A stretch of DNA of 57,773 nt. Origin: Clostridia bacterium (lineage in GTDB: Bacteria; Bacillota; Clostridia; Christensenellales; CAG-917). The stretch is from assembly GCA_028710495.1 (NCBI GenBank), contig JAQUST010000003.1, forward strand, positions 37,809-95,581, written 5' to 3'. Below are positions 8,458 to 17,333 of the stretch, one piece after another; the first letter of the stretch is position 1, and each line of letters begins with the position of its first letter. The notes under the pieces were generated by a model, which had not been told where the DNA came from, made no database searches, and saw only the letters and a list, made by a program, of their open reading frames with translations. Both the position numbers and the translations under genes were made by a program.

Positions 8458-11400
8458 ATGAGCAAAGAAAAAAATACAAATCCAGAATGGACTGATGCCC
8501 AAAAACGTGCAATCTATGAAGATGGCAATATTTTAGTTTCAGCATCTGCAGGCAGTGGCAAAACCACCGTCATGATTGAGCGTGTTTTGAGAATGATAGA
8601 AAAAGGAATTCCACTCAGCCGAATTTTAGTGCTTGTTTTCAACAACTCTACAGCTGCCGAACTAAGGCAAAAAATAACCAAAGAACTGCTTGGTAAAATT
8701 TCGACAGCAAGCGATGCGCAGAGAGAAACTTACCGCAGATGTCTCGATGAACTTCCTTTTGCACGGATTTCAACCCTTGACGGTTTCTGTCTTTCGCTTG
8801 TTAAAGAATATTTTGAACTCCTAGGGATTTCGCCAAACGCAAACATCGCAGATGATGCCGATTTGAAAGCATATTTTGATATCGCAACAAAAGCGATGGT
8901 GGAGCACTTTGGACAAAGGGATGATGAGCTTTTCGATAGGCTTGTTTCTATGTTCGGCAAAAAAAGGAATGAAGAAGGACTGCTTGATGTTATATTAAAA
9001 ATTCATATTCTTAAATCAATTCAACCACGAGGCGATGAGTTTTTGAGAAAAATGGAAAAGTCATTCACCGCACTTGAGGGCGGAGTTTTCGCATCAACCA
9101 TATTGGAGAATGAAAAAGACGTTGCTCAAAAATTGTCTAACTATGCGTTGAAACTTGAAGGTGAGCTAAGGCTTGACGGGCAAACAGCAAAAGCGGACAC
9201 AATAGCATTGGTTGCGGGAATTTCGGGGCGAATTGCAAATTGCGCTAGTCTTGCGGATTTATGCAGTGTGTATTCTTCTTATGAATCAATAGGCAATCTT
9301 CCTAGAAGCCCCAAAGGTTCTAATGAGGAACTGCTTGAAGCCGCAAAAGCTGTGAAATCAAAATTTACTAATGTTATGAAAGAAGGTCAAAGCAACTTTG
9401 GTGACTATGATTTATTGGTGCGCGCGCACGAGCAGAATGCTGAGTTTTTTCTCAAAATTGCCGAGTCGGTAAAAGTTTTTGAAGACAAACTCGCCGAGGT
9501 TATGCAAAAGGATGAAAAGTTTAGTTTCAATGATATAGAACTTCTTGCAGTAAAACTTTTGGACAGTGAACAAAAAGATGCAATTATCGCGCAATTTGAT
9601 TGCGTGTTTGTGGATGAGTATCAAGATATAAACCCTGTGCAGGAGTTTTTGATAAATTCATTTATGAACGATGGTAATACTTTTATGGTAGGCGACACCA
9701 AACAGAGTATTTATGGCTTCAGAATGGCTGACCCGAAAATTTTCTTAAGCCGAGTTCAACAATATCAGAGTGGTGAAGGCAAAAATATTTTGCTCAACCG
9801 AAATTTTCGCTCAAATGATGATATCTTGAATTTTGTAAATAATATTTTTGATGTAATTATGACCGAAGGCAGTTGTGGTGTGGATTATAAAGCCAACGCG
9901 CGTTTTGAGTTTGCGCAGAGCAAACAAATAGCAAATGCCGATAGTTGTAAATTTCAATCCGATTTATACAAAGATAATAATTTAGAAAAGTTTTTTACAA
10001 AGGATTCTATTAAAGATTTGGTTGAAGACAAGACTAATGATTTGGTTCAAGAAACGACCAAAGATAATGAACTTTTGCACGATTCCAATCAAGAAGATAA
10101 TATATCCGCCGAGGTGATGGAAGAAGCGGTTTACAGCTCAGGTGCTTCAAATCTTTACAATTCAAATATTGTAGTGCGTTTGTTTACTGAACCGCAAAGA
10201 ATGAAAAGAAACATAAACGGTGAAGTTTACAAACTTATTGAGCACGAGAATTATGAAGAAGTCGAAAAGGCTGCGGTCGCCGAGGGAAGATATATTGCGG
10301 AAAAAATCAAGGCTATCGTAGGCAAAGAACAACATTTAAAAGCTGGTAGAAAATATAATTTTGGCGACATAGCGGTGCTTTACCGTTCTGGAAGTTCAGG
10401 AGTATCAAAGGTTATAGAAACTCTGAATGCAAGCGGAATTCCACTTGACAATACTTCACTCAAAAAATCAGATGCGTATGCTGAAAGAGAACTTGTCAAC
10501 TTGCTCAAAGTCATTGACAATCCAACTGCTGATATTGACTTTGCAGGCTTTATGCTTTCGTTTTTCGGAGGATTTTGCGAACAAGATTTGGCAAAAATCC
10601 GTATTGATTGCCCGAGCGGTTCGATTTACTCTGCGTGTTTGAAATATGCGAAATATGACAATAGCCTTGCTGACCGAATAAAGAACAAACTGCAATACCT
10701 TGAGCAATACCGTTTGAAATCGGCAGGAAAAAATGTGCGTGAATTGTTGGAAAGCGCACTATATGACAGCGGATATGATGCGTATCTTTTGGCAAAAGGC
10801 GGGGAGGAACTTGCGGAAGTCTCTGCACTTCTAAGTTCACTCTACGGCAAGGACTACAACGAAAGTGTACATAAATTTTTGAAGGTATACCCGTTTGTGC
10901 GCTCTATAAAATCAAATAATATTGTTGCCTCAAGCAATTCGAAAGTAGCCGTCAAGACCATTCACACAAGCAAAGGATTGGAGTTCCCTATTGTATTTTT
11001 GATAAATATTGATAAACCGTTTAGCACAAATTCAATAAAGGGTGATCTGCTTGTTGATGTTGAAGGCGCAGTTGGAATGATGTATTTCAATGAAGCAAAG
11101 AGAGTAAAATGCAAAACAATTTCTCATCTTGCCACAAAACTTGCAATCCGCAATCGTGAGCGCAGAGAAGAAATGAGACTTTTTTATGTTGCCCTAACTC
11201 GTGCACAACATAAATTGTATTTGACTGGGACATTTCACGAAGACAAAAATGAAAACAGTCTAGCTGAGCCAAATTCATATCTGGACTTTTTGCGTGAAGC
11301 CGTAAGGCAAGGCAATATTGAGAACAATTCGATATATGTTGTTCCTTCTGAAAATCTTTTGGTGACTCAAATAGAACATTGTGTGCCGACATTTGGTGAG

Positions 11401-12102
11401 CCTAAATCCGAATATTTTGAAGAAATAAAAAAGCAGTTCGAATTTGAATATGCTTTTAAGCAATCAACAGTTACTGCACAAAAATACAGCGTCACTTCAA
11501 TTGCGAAAGAAGCTTCCGTGCAAGATGATTTCGCTCCGCTATTGTTTGGAGATGAAGTCATTGAAGATGAGGAAAGAACGCTCGGTGTCAATGCAAAGCT
11601 AAAAGGCATCGCATATCACAAAGTGCTTGAGAATATTGACTTTGCCCAAAACAATGAGGATGCAGTGAAAGAGCAGATATCTAATCTTGTAAAAGCAGGG
11701 GAGATGACAGCAGAAATGGCTGAGCTTGTTTTAGTGAATGATATATTGGTATGCTTAAATTCAGACTTGGGAAGATTGGCTGCGCGGTCGATATGCGAAA
11801 GGGAAAAGCCGTTTATGATGTTGGTGCCTCTTTGTGATATATCCGATAGAGAAGAGGATAAATATATTGTGGACAAAGTACTTGTGCAAGGCGTTATCGA
11901 CTTGCTGATTTACGGTGAAACTGAAGGGGAGCAACTAGTCATTGTGGATTTCAAAAATACATCAAAAAGTGAACTAGAAATCAGAAAATTGTACAAAAAG
12001 CAACTTTATCTCTACAAAATGGCAGTAGAAAGTGCTCTTTTGCGTAAAGTAGACAAGCTCATTCTTTATTCATTCGGCAGTGGCAAGACAATAATTTTAT
12101 AG
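8458..12102 (+). CDS. addA: ATP-dependent helicase/nuclease subunit A (AddA)
   Basis: AddA is the motor and second nuclease of the AddAB recombination complex. The 1214-residue protein has a UvrD-family helicase: Walker A AGSGKT at residues 31-36, Walker B VDEYQD at 385-390, and later helicase motifs including HTSKGLEFP and YVALTRA. The C-terminal RecB-type nuclease shows D1148 (GVIDL) and D1164-F-K1166 (IVDFK). Residues about 495-570 are a low-complexity Asp/Asn/Lys/Glu insert between helicase motifs. I chose ATG 8458 because GAGGAAAG lies just upstream; a TTG 14 codons earlier has no ribosome site. It follows addB in the same direction. Confidence 0.94.
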   Translation: MSKEKNTNPEWTDAQKRAIYEDGNILVSASAGSGKTTVMIERVLRMIEKGIPLSRILVLVFNNSTAAELRQKITKELLGKISTASDAQRETYRRCLDELPFARISTLDGFCLSLVKEYFELLGISPNANIADDADLKAYFDIATKAMVEHFGQRDDELFDRLVSMFGKKRNEEGLLDVILKIHILKSIQPRGDEFLRKMEKSFTALEGGVFASTILENEKDVAQKLSNYALKLEGELRLDGQTAKADTIALVAGISGRIANCASLADLCSVYSSYESIGNLPRSPKGSNEELLEAAKAVKSKFTNVMKEGQSNFGDYDLLVRAHEQNAEFFLKIAESVKVFEDKLAEVMQKDEKFSFNDIELLAVKLLDSEQKDAIIAQFDCVFVDEYQDINPVQEFLINSFMNDGNTFMVGDTKQSIYGFRMADPKIFLSRVQQYQSGEGKNILLNRNFRSNDDILNFVNNIFDVIMTEGSCGVDYKANARFEFAQSKQIANADSCKFQSDLYKDNNLEKFFTKDSIKDLVEDKTNDLVQETTKDNELLHDSNQEDNISAEVMEEAVYSSGASNLYNSNIVVRLFTEPQRMKRNINGEVYKLIEHENYEEVEKAAVAEGRYIAEKIKAIVGKEQHLKAGRKYNFGDIAVLYRSGSSGVSKVIETLNASGIPLDNTSLKKSDAYAERELVNLLKVIDNPTADIDFAGFMLSFFGGFCEQDLAKIRIDCPSGSIYSACLKYAKYDNSLADRIKNKLQYLEQYRLKSAGKNVRELLESALYDSGYDAYLLAKGGEELAEVSALLSSLYGKDYNESVHKFLKVYPFVRSIKSNNIVASSNSKVAVKTIHTSKGLEFPIVFLINIDKPFSTNSIKGDLLVDVEGAVGMMYFNEAKRVKCKTISHLATKLAIRNRERREEMRLFYVALTRAQHKLYLTGTFHEDKNENSLAEPNSYLDFLREAVRQGNIENNSIYVVPSENLLVTQIEHCVPTFGEPKSEYFEEIKKQFEFEYAFKQSTVTAQKYSVTSIAKEASVQDDFAPLLFGDEVIEDEERTLGVNAKLKGIAYHKVLENIDFAQNNEDAVKEQISNLVKAGEMTAEMAELVLVNDILVCLNSDLGRLAARSICEREKPFMMLVPLCDISDREEDKYIVDKVLVQGVIDLLIYGETEGEQLVIVDFKNTSKSELEIRKLYKKQLYLYKMAVESALLRKVDKLILYSFGSGKTIIL

Positions 12103-12148
12103 TCCCAAAATTTAACGCATGCAACCCCGAATTTATTTATAATTGTTA

Positions 12149-12178
12149 TTGCAAATATCTAAACCCTTGTGTTATAAT
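12149..12178 (+). promoter_or_regulatory. promoter of the membrane-anchored acidic protein gene
   Basis: TTGCAA at 12149-12154 is followed after 18 bases by a perfect TATAAT at 12173-12178. The ribosome site AAGGAG lies about 20 bases downstream. Confidence 0.7.
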
Positions 12179-12211
12179 AAACTAACCATATATGCAAAAG
12201 GAGCGGTTTAG

Positions 12212-14734
12212 ATGAGCCTTTTAGACAAAATCTATCAAGCTATATCCAATTTTTCGGGCAATTTCCCCGCAATTGACACTTCACTTTTGTATGCTATTTT
12301 ATTGAGCGCAATCGCTTTTTTGGCAGTAGTTTGCGGATTAATTTTTCTTTCAACCGGCTGCTACAAAATGCAAAAATGGTCAAAAAAAATTATTAAATAT
12401 TTGGCGATGATTCCTTCCATTTCGGAAGAAAATGAAGCGTATTTTACAAAAGAATGTTTCGGGAGCAAGTGCCCGAAAAATTTGAAAGAAAGCTGGCAAT
12501 CGTTTTTGAATGTACGTTTTGGTTACCCAAGTGAAATCGTAAGCGAAAATAAGGTTTTTGAAACTGAACGCAAGTTCTCTTCTTATCCTATGTTTTTGTT
12601 TGGCACTCTATCTTTGATTGTTATCGTGGTCATAGGCATTATGCTCACAAGTGCTGTTGCACTCAACACACTTTTTGTTGGAATGCTCATTGCTTTCGCT
12701 TTTGCAGTTTGTTTGGAGATAGTGCTATATTTTGCTTATCGCTTTCAGCAAAAGGTTGCTCTCACTGCGTTTCGTGATATGCAAGATGAGTTGGACGCAA
12801 AAATTTTGCTTCAAAATATGAAAGAATTTGTTGCCGACACCGCGGGACTTTCTGAAATTGCCAATGAACTTGAAAAAATAATAGCTAAAATTGAAAGAGT
12901 TAAAATTCCTGACAACTATGAAGACCTTGTCGGAGACGAAGTTGAAGCCGAATTGGTTTTTGAAGCGGAAGAGATACCGCAATCACAACTCAAAGCGGAA
13001 GAGATACCGCAATCACAACTCAAAGCGGAAGTAATGCCGAAACCAATGTCAAAAGTAGAAGATAAGACTGCCGCTGTTGATGAGCCATTGGCCGCAACTG
13101 TACAAAATCCTACAATTCTACGAAATAACGAACTGTCAAAAGGTGCGGGAAGTAAAGAACTTGAAGCGGAAATAATACCTAACGAAGAAATTGAGAAAGA
13201 AACAACTCCCAAAGAAGAAATTTTAAAAGAAATTGAAGTAACGGCAGAAGTGGTTGAAGCAAGCGACGAAAATGTGAGTGAAGAAAAAAATGAAAGAATC
13301 GACGAAAATCTTTTGAAAGTCGGACAAGACAAAACTGACGAAGTATCCGATGAAGAAGAGCTTGTTGCCGAGATAGAACAAGAAGAACCTGAAGAAATCA
13401 CGGACAAGGCAACGGACAATGCAGAAATTGAGATAGCAGAAGTTGAGATAGACAAAATAGAAAATGAAACAACTGCAAAAACAGTTGAAACATCAGCACC
13501 CAAAGAAACAACAGAATCCAAAGAAATAGCAGCACCAGAAGAAATAACAGACGCTGTAATTGAGGAAGAAGAAACCGAAGCGATTGAAGAAGCATTAGAA
13601 GCCGAGATAGTGGAAGCGGAAATTGAAACAATAGCAGAAGAAGAGATAGCTCAAATTTCCGAAACAGAAACTGAACATAATGAAATCGATAGCAATGTTG
13701 TTGTCGCAGATATAGCAGAGATTGAAGAACTTGAGGAAGTTGGAGTTTCTGATGACAACGATGCAGTTGTGACAAAAAATAAAAATGATGCAACTCAAAC
13801 AAATGTTGTTGCTGAAACAAAAGAAATTGAAAATATAGAAGAGACCAATACGAATGAGCAAGAAGAAGTCGTTGCTGAACTGGTGGAAGATGAGGAAAAA
13901 AATTCCGAAACAGAAAACGCAGAAGCAGAGTCTGACTATGCACAAGAATATGAAGTTGCTGAAGTTTTGGAAGCAGAAGTAGTAGCCGAAAATGAAGATG
14001 CTCAAACAATAAAGACCACAAACATCAAAGATGAAGATGCTCAAACAATAGAAACTACAATAGTTGAAGACAAAGAAATAATTGAAACAGCCGAAACAGA
14101 AACAGCCGAAGCTAAAAGCGCAGAGGTAAAGATTGAGAAAGAAGAAAACGAAAACTCAGAAATAGAAACGGCAGAAATCGAAGGCAATGATATTTCCGAA
14201 ACCGTCGAAACCGAAACCGTCGAAACCGAAATTGCCGAAATAAAAAATTCCAAAATCGAAATTGAGAAAGAAGAAAACGAAATAACAGCCGAAGAAGAAG
14301 TTGAAGTCTCAAGTGCCCAAAATTATAAAGAAACATTGCCGATTGTTGCTTTGAATGAAGGAACATCAACTGAAAATAAATCTCAAACTATTGATGAAAA
14401 TTCAGAAGAATTTGAGAATGAAGAAGATTTACACATTAAAAAAAAAGATGATGACAGCGATAACAACGAAATAGTGAGCGAAAACGAAAGTTTGAATGAC
14501 TTGTATGAAAATAATGAAGATAAAGAAGATACTGAAGTTGCTCCAAAACAAGCCAAACTTGCAAAACTTCCGCTATTTATGGACTATTGCGTTTCTCAAA
14601 ATCTAAAGCACGATACATATATCAAAGTCGCAAAAGTTTTGTTTATGGCGTACAATATTTATAAAAATTCACCTGAGAACAAAGACATTACACTTTTGTG
14701 TATTAAAAAGCTTATTCCTAAACTCAAATACTAG
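12212..14734 (+). CDS. membrane-anchored protein with long acidic tail and conserved C-terminal domain
   Basis: I do not recognise this 840-residue protein. Three hydrophobic segments (about residues 25-47, 126-149, 153-177) anchor it. Residues about 230-770 are almost entirely Glu, Ala, Ile, Val, Thr, Asn and Lys in repeated patterns such as AEIVEAEIE, strongly acidic and probably disordered or loosely helical. The last 60 residues (781-840) are different: KLAKLPLFMDYCV, then VAKVLFMAYNIYKNSPENKD, a compact helical domain found again at the end of the next gene. An exact 30-base duplication encodes AEEIPQSQLK twice near residue 255. AAGGAG precedes the ATG. A cytoplasmic scaffold or tether is a guess. 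Confidence 0.8.
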   Translation: MSLLDKIYQAISNFSGNFPAIDTSLLYAILLSAIAFLAVVCGLIFLSTGCYKMQKWSKKIIKYLAMIPSISEENEAYFTKECFGSKCPKNLKESWQSFLNVRFGYPSEIVSENKVFETERKFSSYPMFLFGTLSLIVIVVIGIMLTSAVALNTLFVGMLIAFAFAVCLEIVLYFAYRFQQKVALTAFRDMQDELDAKILLQNMKEFVADTAGLSEIANELEKIIAKIERVKIPDNYEDLVGDEVEAELVFEAEEIPQSQLKAEEIPQSQLKAEVMPKPMSKVEDKTAAVDEPLAATVQNPTILRNNELSKGAGSKELEAEIIPNEEIEKETTPKEEILKEIEVTAEVVEASDENVSEEKNERIDENLLKVGQDKTDEVSDEEELVAEIEQEEPEEITDKATDNAEIEIAEVEIDKIENETTAKTVETSAPKETTESKEIAAPEEITDAVIEEEETEAIEEALEAEIVEAEIETIAEEEIAQISETETEHNEIDSNVVVADIAEIEELEEVGVSDDNDAVVTKNKNDATQTNVVAETKEIENIEETNTNEQEEVVAELVEDEEKNSETENAEAESDYAQEYEVAEVLEAEVVAENEDAQTIKTTNIKDEDAQTIETTIVEDKEIIETAETETAEAKSAEVKIEKEENENSEIETAEIEGNDISETVETETVETEIAEIKNSKIEIEKEENEITAEEEVEVSSAQNYKETLPIVALNEGTSTENKSQTIDENSEEFENEEDLHIKKKDDDSDNNEIVSENESLNDLYENNEDKEDTEVAPKQAKLAKLPLFMDYCVSQNLKHDTYIKVAKVLFMAYNIYKNSPENKDITLLCIKKLIPKLKY
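12965..13024 (+). repeat. exact 30-base tandem duplication inside the acidic-protein gene
   Basis: Positions 12965-12994 and 12995-13024 are identical and encode AEEIPQSQLK twice. Shorter in-frame repeats follow, such as EDAQTI twice near 13995-14052 and a repeated IEKEENE segment near 14131 and 14260. Recent slippage or unequal exchange is still changing the tail length. Confidence 0.9.
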
Positions 14735-14813
14735 ATTAATAACACAAATATTTTATCAAATAAGAAAAAATTTTACCGTATGTTTGTCGGTAAGGCAAAA
14801 TAAGGAGTAAAAA

Positions 14814-15728
14814 ATGTTTGGCAAGAAGAAAAACAAGCACGAGAATATCCTCGAGGCTGAGGTAATTATTGCAGACTCCGCCAAGGTTAGTGGCGAAAAA
14901 GTTCTGGAAGCCGTGGCTGAAGAAGAAGTTTTTGTGCAGGCAGAAATTGAAATGGATGTTGAGGCAGTCGCAGAAGAGAATATCGTTGCAGAAGTAGAAC
15001 CTGAAGAAGAAATAGAATTTTTGGATTCAGAAATTGATGTCGAACTGGACAAAATAGAAATGGTTCAGTTTGAAGAAGAAAAAACTGCTGAAGCAGAGAA
15101 GATAGCCGAAGCATCGCGCAAGATTGCTGAAGCTGCGCAAAAGCTTGCTGAGACTGTGCACGAAGAAGATGCAGGAGTTAAACTCGCAAATGAAAATGAT
15201 GAAGAGAAATCTATCGCAGAAAGCAAAGAAGAGATAAAATCAGTTGAAGAAGACAAACAAGAAAAATCTGACAGTGACAAGCTAGTTGAAGAAAAGAAAG
15301 AGGACGCAAATAAATTTGAAATCAAAAGTGAAACGGCAGAGCTTGAAGCAATTATTTTGGAAGCGGAACTTGTTGAAGATGAAAATTCCGAAGCCGATGA
15401 AAACGAAGCAAAGTTGGTGGTTTCAGGTCTAATTCAAGAAGTTAAATCCGATGACAAACCCGAAACAAAAGAGGTTGAGACGGCGGATGACGGAAATTCG
15501 GATTTAGATGATGATGAAACTCCGAAGCCTGCAAAACTTGCAAAACTCCCGTTGTTTATAGATTATTGTGTCACGCAGAATTTGAAATTTAAGACTTATG
15601 TTAAAGTTGCAAAAGTTTTAATTATGGCATTTGGTATGTACAAAAATTCGCCTGAGAATAAAGATATTGTTTTGAGTTGCATCAAAAAACTTATTCCTGC
15701 ACTTGTTGCCTCAAAAGCAAGAAAATAG
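14814..15728 (+). CDS. soluble acidic paralogue sharing the same C-terminal domain
   Basis: This 304-residue protein starts with a basic MFGKKKNKHEN, continues with a Glu/Ala/Val-rich acidic region (residues 15-235, with patterns like KIAEASRKIAEAAQKLAE that should form amphipathic helix), and ends in the domain of the preceding gene: KLAKLPLFIDYCVTQNLK and VAKVLIMAFGMYKNSPENKD, residues 240-304. It has no membrane segment, so the pair comprises a membrane form and a soluble form. AAGGAG lies 6 bases before the ATG; the gap to the previous gene is 79 bases with no terminator, so cotranscription is likely. Function unknown; partner binding through the shared domain is inference. Confidence 0.8.
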   Translation: MFGKKKNKHENILEAEVIIADSAKVSGEKVLEAVAEEEVFVQAEIEMDVEAVAEENIVAEVEPEEEIEFLDSEIDVELDKIEMVQFEEEKTAEAEKIAEASRKIAEAAQKLAETVHEEDAGVKLANENDEEKSIAESKEEIKSVEEDKQEKSDSDKLVEEKKEDANKFEIKSETAELEAIILEAELVEDENSEADENEAKLVVSGLIQEVKSDDKPETKEVETADDGNSDLDDDETPKPAKLAKLPLFIDYCVTQNLKFKTYVKVAKVLIMAFGMYKNSPENKDIVLSCIKKLIPALVASKARK

Positions 15729-15853
15729 TTGCATTTGTTGAAAATGCGGGGCAAAAGAAAAGGGAAGTTTTAATTTTTTAATGATATAGGTTTTAGAGTC
15801 AAGATAATCGAATCAAAATATTCAAAAGTTGCAATAGAAAAATTGTGAATTAG

Positions 15854-15885
15854 AAAAGGATGAGCACTTGCTCATCCTTTTAATT
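15854..15885. terminator. bidirectional terminator after the acidic-protein genes
   Basis: AAAAGGATGAGC at 15854-15865 pairs perfectly with GCTCATCCTTTT at 15870-15881 around an ACTT loop, a 12-base-pair stem with A and T flanks. It lies between the convergent acidic-protein and corA genes. The rest of this 431-base gap (15729-16159) is AT-rich and shows only the palindrome at 15923. Confidence 0.88.
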
Positions 15886-15922
15886 TACGTCGTTATATAT
15901 GTCTTTTTACTGTGTTGATTTT

Positions 15923-15945
15923 TTATAACAGTGTCACTGTTATAA
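15923..15945. other. perfect 23-base palindrome in a convergent intergenic region
   Basis: TTATAACAGTG and its exact reverse complement CACTGTTATAA are separated by a single T. With no room for a hairpin loop it resembles a dimeric regulator's operator more than an RNA terminator, but no promoter or gene start lies nearby. Confidence 0.6.
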
Positions 15946-16159
15946 TATTTGATGCTTAAATTCAAATAATTAACAATGTCCATTGTGATGCTTGCAATAA
16001 CAAATAATGTAAGATACGCATTATTGTCATCTTTGCTTTTTATAAGCAAATTAGAATATAAAAAACTTAAAATAAAATTTCGATAAATTCCTAATAAAAT
16101 TACAAATAAAATAATTACAAACAAATGATTTAAATAGAAATAAATTCAAGCACGAAAAT

Positions 16160-17113
16160 TTATTTGAACATCTTCTTTTTGAACATAATCACGCCAGTGA
16201 CAATACAAAGCACGAGAGAAATGCCTATAACAATCCAAAAACCATAAGGTTTGCCTTCCCACGGAACACCGGTATTCATTCCCCAAAATGCAGCAATCAT
16301 TGACGGAACTGCAATCATAATTGTGATGAGTGTGAGAACTTTCATAACAATGTTCAAATTATTTGATATGAGTGATGCGTATGCATCCATTGTCCCACTC
16401 AAAATATCACGGTAAATGTTACACATTTCAATAGCTTGTCTGTTTTCAATCCCGACATCTTCCCACAAATCCTTATCTTCCTCATAAAAATCAGTGACCT
16501 TCGGCAACTTGTCTAGAACTACTGTGTTTGAGCGGAGAGAAGTGGAGAAGTAAACAAGAGATGTTTCAAGCTCCAACATTTCAATAAGCTCTTTATTTTT
16601 CATCGATTTTTCGAGTTCCGCTTGAATTCGCTGTGAAGTTTTGTCAATCTGCTTTAAGTATTGCAAATATTTCGTGGACACTCTATACAAAAATTGAAGT
16701 AGAAAACGAGTGCGCTTGTTTATTGAAACATTTTTTACGCGTCCAAAAATAAAGTCATTAATAAGGGTGGTGTCGTTTATGCAAACGGTTACCACTAGTT
16801 TGTCGGTGACAATAAATCCAAATGGCAAAGTGGAATAAGTGTAGCGGTCATCATCCTCTTCAATAATTGGAATATCAGTGATTGTGAGAGTGATGTTTTC
16901 CTCTGTTTCAATACGTGGGCGCTCTTCTTCATCCAAAGCTGCTTTTATCATTTCTTCGGGAATAGCACAAAGACGAGAGATAAGTTCAATCTCTTTATCT
17001 GTCGGGTTCGACAAATGCACCCAATGGTTTGAAAAATCAAATTGGTCTGTGATAAGTTCGAAAGGGGTTTGATGGAGAGTTCTCTCCTTGTCATTATTGA
17101 AAATTTGAATCAT
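16160..17113 (-). CDS. corA: CorA-family divalent cation (magnesium) transporter
   Basis: CorA forms a homopentameric channel for Mg2+ (sometimes Co2+ or Ni2+) in the inner membrane. The 317-residue protein has the long soluble N-terminal domain, an extended helix, and two C-terminal membrane segments. The first ends in the selectivity signature GMN (residues 278-280, FWGMNTGVPWEG) and the tail is basic (FKKKMFK), all standard. Length is normal. The ATG has AAGGAGG 5 bases upstream. An unusual 5' leader with a short ORF and a terminator hairpin lies before it. It ends convergently with the acidic-protein genes and is divergent from ppdK. Confidence 0.92.
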   Translation of the reverse strand: MIQIFNNDKERTLHQTPFELITDQFDFSNHWVHLSNPTDKEIELISRLCAIPEEMIKAALDEEERPRIETEENITLTITDIPIIEEDDDRYTYSTLPFGFIVTDKLVVTVCINDTTLINDFIFGRVKNVSINKRTRFLLQFLYRVSTKYLQYLKQIDKTSQRIQAELEKSMKNKELIEMLELETSLVYFSTSLRSNTVVLDKLPKVTDFYEEDKDLWEDVGIENRQAIEMCNIYRDILSGTMDAYASLISNNLNIVMKVLTLITIMIAVPSMIAAFWGMNTGVPWEGKPYGFWIVIGISLVLCIVTGVIMFKKKMFK

Positions 17114-17130
17114 TTTGCGCCTCCTTAAAT

Positions 17131-17156
17131 AAAAAAGTACAGCGAGAACACTGTAC
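17131..17156 (-). terminator. leader terminator upstream of corA (attenuator)
   Basis: On the minus strand GTACAGTG (17149-17156) pairs with CGCTGTAC (17137-17144) around TTCT, followed by TTTTTT. The hairpin lies between the leader ORF and the corA ribosome site, so it would stop transcription before corA unless prevented. Confidence 0.8.
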
Positions 17157-17164
17157 CAAAGGGA

Positions 17165-17211
17165 GACCTTATAGTACGAGTGTCTTAATTTTTGTTGCTA
17201 CTCAAAGGGTC
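17165..17211 (-). promoter_or_regulatory. anti-terminator and competing stem of the corA leader
   Basis: CACTCGTAC (minus strand, 17174-17182) can pair with the terminator's 5' arm GTACAGTG over eight pairs with one bulge, which would prevent termination. TACTATAAGGTC (17165-17176), overlapping that segment by three bases, can instead pair with GACCCTTTGAGTA inside the leader ORF (17199-17211). These are alternative structures of the attenuator type, paired by eye and not folded by program. Confidence 0.5.
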
Positions 17212-17220
17212 AGCATCCAT
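17185..17220 (-). CDS. corA leader peptide MDADPLSSNKN
   Basis: An 11-codon ORF with a good ribosome site (GAGGTG, 7 bases before the ATG) lies at the start of the corA transcript. It reads MDADPLSSNKN. An acidic-proline stretch close to the N-terminus recalls EPDP of the enterobacterial MgtL leader, where low Mg2+ destabilises ribosomes and switches on a Mg2+ transporter. The ORF's aspartate-proline codons fall inside one arm of the alternative hairpins before corA. The peptide is probably only a sensor of ribosome behaviour. Confidence 0.6.
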   Translation of the reverse strand: MDADPLSSNKN

Positions 17221-17251
17221 ACTTTTACACCTCATAGTATATTTCTTTTTC

Positions 17252-17280
17252 ATATTAACAAAATAAAATAGATTTGGCAA
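17252..17280 (-). promoter_or_regulatory. promoter of the corA leader transcript
   Basis: Minus-strand TTGCCA (17275-17280) and TAATAT (17252-17257) are 17 bases apart. Transcription would start about 15 bases before the leader ORF's ribosome site. Confidence 0.6.
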
Positions 17281-17333
17281 TTGAAAAACAAAAATCTTTT
17301 TATCAATTTATTTCAAATCTTATATGCTTTTGG

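Noticed and set aside
13398-14021. Leu-rich 207-codon and Ser-rich 201-codon frames opposite the acidic-protein gene
   Set aside because: They are the antisense reading of the GAA-rich coding strand; composition follows directly from it.
15885-16124. 79-codon hydrophobic frame on the minus strand after corA
   Set aside because: TTG start with no ribosome site, composition expected from AT-rich non-coding sequence, and it contains the palindrome and runs into the terminator.
17114-17260. M-box (ykoK) magnesium riboswitch before corA
   Set aside because: The leader is too short and I do not find the M-box conserved segments; the short ORF with alternative hairpins explains it better.
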